DNA of 64,000 nt from CAISCU01 sp943361925 (GTDB taxonomy: Bacteria > Bacteroidota > Bacteroidia > UKL13-3). Every line of letters starts with the position of its first letter. The first letter of the stretch is position 1. Shown here one piece after another: positions 60,857 to 64,000 of the stretch. The DNA is taken from the NCBI GenBank assembly GCA_943361925.1, contig CALRIT020000002.1, positions 248,001-312,000 of the forward strand, given 5' to 3'. Both the position numbers and the translations under genes were made by a program. A model generated the notes under the pieces. It saw only the letters and a program-made list of their open reading frames with translations, searched no databases and was not told the origin of the DNA.

Positions 60857-60915
60857 CAATATTTTCTGATATTTGAAGAAATAAGAAAACCACCAAAAAC
60901 CATAACCAATTTTTT

Positions 60916-61278
60916 ATGAAAGCCAATCCTATTTTAGTAGTTGAAGATGATGCAATGAGTTTTGAATCTTTAAAGAAAATTCTTGAAGGTTTAGGTTATC
61001 ACAATATTACACATGTAAGCAACGGACTTGATGCTATTAATACAGCTAGAGACAATAAGTTTGATGTTGTTTTAATGGATATTGGTTTAGAAGGAAAATT
61101 AGATGGTATTGATACCAGTTCACTTCTTGGCGGGAATGCACGAGTGGTTTTCACCTCTGGAAATCACAAAGACAGTGAAACATTTAAAAGAGTAGCAGCT
61201 GCAAAAGCTTATGGCTTTATCAGCAAACCTTTTACTCCTCAGTTGGTAAAAGATGCCTTGGAAAATGCTTTGAGTTAA
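60916..61278 (+). CDS. Single-domain response regulator
   Basis: A 120-residue receiver domain with no output domain. The acidic pocket is EDD (10-12), the phosphorylation site LMDIG (Asp55), the Thr/Ser in VFTSGNH, and Lys in ISKPFTP. All key residues are present. Such stand-alone receivers act through protein contact or phosphorelay. No histidine kinase is adjacent. It is closed by a strong terminator. Confidence 0.9.
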   Translation: MKANPILVVEDDAMSFESLKKILEGLGYHNITHVSNGLDAINTARDNKFDVVLMDIGLEGKLDGIDTSSLLGGNARVVFTSGNHKDSETFKRVAAAKAYGFISKPFTPQLVKDALENALS

Positions 61279-61292
61279 TTCAAAATAGTTCA

Positions 61293-61333
61293 ATAAAAAA
61301 GCGGCTTTGGAAATTCCAAAGCCGCTTTTTTTT
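61293..61333 (+). terminator. Terminator of the response regulator gene
   Basis: Stem GCGGCTTTGGAA/TTCCAAAGCCGC (61301-61312 and 61314-61325; the inner pairs form the loop), T run to 61333. Confidence 0.9.
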
Positions 61334-61346
61334 AAATATATTAATC

Positions 61347-62261
61347 ATGAATTTTTATAAGATTCTCCCTACAATAATCTTTGTATTCTTAAGTTCTACA
61401 ACTTTTTGTCAAACTAAACTTAGCAAATTTTATAACTTAACCTATCAAGCTGATAGTTGTAACTATTATGGAGATTCTGCAAAGCAATTATTATACTTAA
61501 ATCTAGCTTTGGCTTCTCTGCCTAAGAATATTGACCCTCCATCAAGATTTTACTTTGACTTGGCTGATGCTAATCTTAAATTCAAAAATTATAAATCCTA
61601 CTTTTTATTTTTCAGCAAGGGAATTCAATTATCTAATAATTTTAATGAGCCATTAGCATCGTTAACTTCTAAAGAATTTATTATCGAAAAAACGAAGTTT
61701 CATCATCAACTTCCTTTAATTAAAAAAGAAGCGAATAAGTATTTCAATCCTACCTATAAAAGAAAAATTGATAGTCTTTTTGCACTAGACCAAATTGTAA
61801 TCAGAAGAAGCACTAGAACAAAAGATGAATTTAATCTCCGTTCATTAAATATTGAAATAACAGATTCTATTATTTTTAATGATATTCTGAGTTTGTTTTA
61901 TACTTATGGCTTCCCAACTGAACGAAAAGTTGGCTTTCAAACTAACAATCATTTCACGTTTTTACTTTTACATGCTCTTCGTTTTCAAAGAGCTTACGAT
62001 TGTTTACTTGACTTAGCCTTTCAACAAGGAGGAATTTCTCCTGATGATTATGCAAACATCATTGACAACGCGCTCATGTACTCAGAAAAAAAGCCAAAAT
62101 TTTATGTAGGCACCCAAGAAATCCTTCAGTTGAATCAATCAGAAATTGAAGCAGTTAATAATGAAAGAGAAAAACTTGGTATACGAAAAACTTATCACTT
62201 CAGCTATGAAAATACAGAATATGGATTCAAGATATCTAGAAAGTATTTAAAACTTGAATAG
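61347..62261 (+). CDS. Exported protein of unknown function
   Basis: A 304-residue protein with a signal peptide ending TTFCQ. The mature part is helical, with YYGDSAKQLLYLNLALASLP followed by YFDLADANLKFKNYKSYFLFF, a TPR-like pattern. The later part has YTYGFPTERKVGFQTNNHFTFLLLHA and FQQGGISPDDYANIIDNALM, a layout often seen in Bacteroidota exported proteins of the DUF6624 kind (by memory, uncertain). It lies alone after a terminator and converges with the E1 gene. Confidence 0.65.
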   Translation: MNFYKILPTIIFVFLSSTTFCQTKLSKFYNLTYQADSCNYYGDSAKQLLYLNLALASLPKNIDPPSRFYFDLADANLKFKNYKSYFLFFSKGIQLSNNFNEPLASLTSKEFIIEKTKFHHQLPLIKKEANKYFNPTYKRKIDSLFALDQIVIRRSTRTKDEFNLRSLNIEITDSIIFNDILSLFYTYGFPTERKVGFQTNNHFTFLLLHALRFQRAYDCLLDLAFQQGGISPDDYANIIDNALMYSEKKPKFYVGTQEILQLNQSEIEAVNNEREKLGIRKTYHFSYENTEYGFKISRKYLKLE

Positions 62262-62278
62262 TAAAACTACAAGTAAAT

Positions 62279-64000
62279 CTAATAATTCAACAAGTCTTCC
62301 AAGTCTTTTGCAAACCTATCTTTTGGTAAAAAGTTCTGCTCCAAATCCATATTAAATGGCACAGGAGTATCTAAGCTTGCTGTTCTTACTACAGGTGCAT
62401 CCAAGTAAGTAAAACAATGTCTGCCGATATGCGCCGCAATCTCTGCACCAATTCCACCTGTATAAGTATCTTCATGTAAAATAATAACCTTACCTGTTTT
62501 TCTTACACTTGCTTCAACTGCTTCTTTATCCCAAGGTAATAAAGTTCTTAGGTCGATGATATCCGCATCAATGCCATTCTTTTCTACATGACTACTTGCC
62601 CAATGAACTCCAGCTCCGTAAGTAATAATTGAAACATCATTTCCATCTCTTACTTTACGTGCTTCACCTATTGAAAGTGAGTAATAATCGTCATATACAT
62701 CTTCTTCCAATTCTACATTTCTGTAAAGCACTTTGTGTTCAAAAAACATCACAGGATTTGGATCTTCAATTGCTGCTGTAATTAATCCTTTTGCATCTGA
62801 TGGTGTAGATGGATAAACGATTTTTAATCCTGCTACATGAAAAAACCAAGCCTCATTACTTTGCGAATGAAATGGTCCTGCCCCAACTCCTGCACCTGTT
62901 GGCATGCGTACTACCACATCGGCATTTTGTCCCCAACGGTAATGACTCTTTGCAAGGTTATTTACAATCTGATTAAATCCTACGCTTACAAAATCACCAA
63001 ACTGCATTTCAACCATGGCTTTCATTCCTTTGATTGATAAACCATATCCGGCACCAATAATGGCACTTTCACATAAAGGTGTATTTCTTACACGGCCTCT
63101 TCCAAATTCTTCTAAAAATCCCTGAGTAATTTTAAAAACTCCTCCATAATCAGCAATATCCTGACCCATTAAAACAAGGTTATCATGTTTTTGCATAGCC
63201 TGTTTTAAGCCATCACTAATTGCATCAACATAACGTTTTTTCGATTTTGCTTCAGTTTCAGGCGCATGAACTACATATTGTAAATTTCCATGAGCTGGCA
63301 TTACATCAGGCTTATATTCCATATAAACATCAGCCATTTCAGTTGCTGTATCCGGAATAATTTCAGGCTCATTTAACACGGCTTCAACACCTGAATCAAT
63401 TTCATCTTTTATTTCTGCTTTGATGGCTGCAATGTCCTGCTCATCTAAAATTCCGTATTCAAGTACAAACTTTTCAAAATTGCTTACCGGGTCTTTTTTC
63501 GCCCAGATATCAAACAATTCCTGAGGCACATATTTAGTACCAGATGCTTCTTCATGACCACGCATTCTGAAAGTCATACACTCCAAAATAACAGGTCTTG
63601 GTTTTGAACGAATAGATTCTGCAAGGTTATTTACTGTATCATAAACTTCAAGCAGGTTGTTTCCATCAATTTTATAAGCTTCCATTCCGTAGCCAATTCC
63701 TTTATCAGTAAAACTTTTAAAACGGAATTGTTCATTCGATGGAGTTGATAATCCATAACCATTATTTTCTATCAAAAAGATAACCGGTAATTGCCAAACA
63801 GCAGCAGTATTCAAAGCTTCATGAAAATCGCCTTCACTTGCACCGCCATCTCCACTAAAAACTACAGTTACTTTTTTCTCATTTTTTAACATGCCGGCCA
63901 ATGCAATTCCATCGGCCACTCCCAACATCGCACCTAAATGAGAAATCATTCCAACAATATGGTATTCGTTTGTTCCAAAGTGAAATGAACGCTCTCTTCC
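62279..64000 (-). CDS. 2-oxo acid dehydrogenase E1, fused alpha and beta, N-terminus outside window
   Basis: A thiamine-diphosphate enzyme running off the right edge (frame open to 64000, where it reads SFHFGTNEYHIVGMISHLG). The alpha part has the TPP motif FSGDGGASEGDFHEALNTAA with ENNGYGLSTPS. From about 235 residues after the in-window ATG comes the beta part: KKRYVDAISDGLKQAM, GQDIADYGGVFKITQGF, CESAIIGAGYGLSIKG, IVYPSTPSDAKGL and TGGIGAEIAAHIG. The fused layout is typical of branched-chain (2-oxoisovalerate) dehydrogenase E1 in Bacteroidota; pyruvate E1 cannot be excluded. It feeds the E2/E3 complex in the cytoplasm. Confidence 0.92.
   Translation of the reverse strand, partial: GRERSFHFGTNEYHIVGMISHLGAMLGVADGIALAGMLKNEKKVTVVFSGDGGASEGDFHEALNTAAVWQLPVIFLIENNGYGLSTPSNEQFRFKSFTDKGIGYGMEAYKIDGNNLLEVYDTVNNLAESIRSKPRPVILECMTFRMRGHEEASGTKYVPQELFDIWAKKDPVSNFEKFVLEYGILDEQDIAAIKAEIKDEIDSGVEAVLNEPEIIPDTATEMADVYMEYKPDVMPAHGNLQYVVHAPETEAKSKKRYVDAISDGLKQAMQKHDNLVLMGQDIADYGGVFKITQGFLEEFGRGRVRNTPLCESAIIGAGYGLSIKGMKAMVEMQFGDFVSVGFNQIVNNLAKSHYRWGQNADVVVRMPTGAGVGAGPFHSQSNEAWFFHVAGLKIVYPSTPSDAKGLITAAIEDPNPVMFFEHKVLYRNVELEEDVYDDYYSLSIGEARKVRDGNDVSIITYGAGVHWASSHVEKNGIDADIIDLRTLLPWDKEAVEASVRKTGKVIILHEDTYTGGIGAEIAAHIGRHCFTYLDAPVVRTASLDTPVPFNMDLEQNFLPKDRFAKDLEDLLNY

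Overview
The window looks like the chromosome of a low-GC member of the Bacteroidota (Flavobacteriia/Chitinophagia-like; I cannot place it more finely). The evidence is a type IX secretion/gliding block (porU, porV, two PorP/SprF-type proteins, gldJ), four proteins with C-terminal type IX sorting domains, and the Bacteroidota -7 promoter element TAnnTTTG in front of several genes. L-threonine catabolism through an SDR-type Tdh plus Kbl, and a fused alpha/beta E1 oxoacid dehydrogenase, fit the same group. The standard genetic code is used. I saw no rRNA, tRNA, CRISPR array or insertion sequence.

Layout. 1-3.5 kb: housekeeping genes (3' part of der, a small lipoprotein, rpmH-rnpA-yidD, a metallo-beta-lactamase-fold hydrolase, a tiny Cys-rich membrane protein). 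3.5-15.1 kb, minus strand: porU, porV, ispF, a UvrD-like helicase fused to an iron-sulfur nuclease, a polytopic membrane protein, and threonine dehydrogenase. 15.3-19.1 kb, plus strand: two porP/sprF paralogues, then gldJ. 19.1-24.1 kb: murF, an FG-GAP surface protein, kbl. 24.1-38.9 kb: a TonB-dependent receptor, a duplicated parallel-repeat surface protein, a 1858-residue phosphatase/nucleotidase mosaic, and an endonuclease/exonuclease/phosphatase protein, with thiN in between on the minus strand.

38.9-49.6 kb is the accessory part. It has a Crp-like regulator, a lone antitoxin-like gene, several unknown membrane proteins and lipoproteins, a GNAT acetyltransferase, and an array of small orphan genes separated by related spacer repeats (43.5-46.9 kb). 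A Fic protein with a palindromic operator, a decayed reading frame and an orphan gene follow. 49.6-54 kb: an NYN/LOTUS-type protein, a lipocalin-like lipoprotein, a SprT-like metallopeptidase, and a pair of nucleotide-sugar SDR enzymes. 54.2-59.2 kb: an error-prone DNA synthesis cassette (DnaE-type polymerase, Y-family polymerase) divergent from a HMCES/YedK protein. 59.2-64 kb: lipoproteins, an alpha/beta hydrolase, a single-domain response regulator, and the E1 dehydrogenase cut by the window edge.

The strongest new-looking signals are regulatory and structural. (1) Three promoters (TonB receptor, duplicated surface protein, phosphatase mosaic) carry tandem 11-bp operator units of the type TTAAC-n6. 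In all three the last unit ends exactly 15 nt before the -7 position. This is a Pho-box-like geometry and suggests one regulon, probably phosphate starvation. (2) The array of orphan genes with shared spacers looks like a gene-cassette system of an unrecognised kind. (3) Compact palindromes sit at the Fic promoter, between porU and porP, and between dinB and the HMCES gene.
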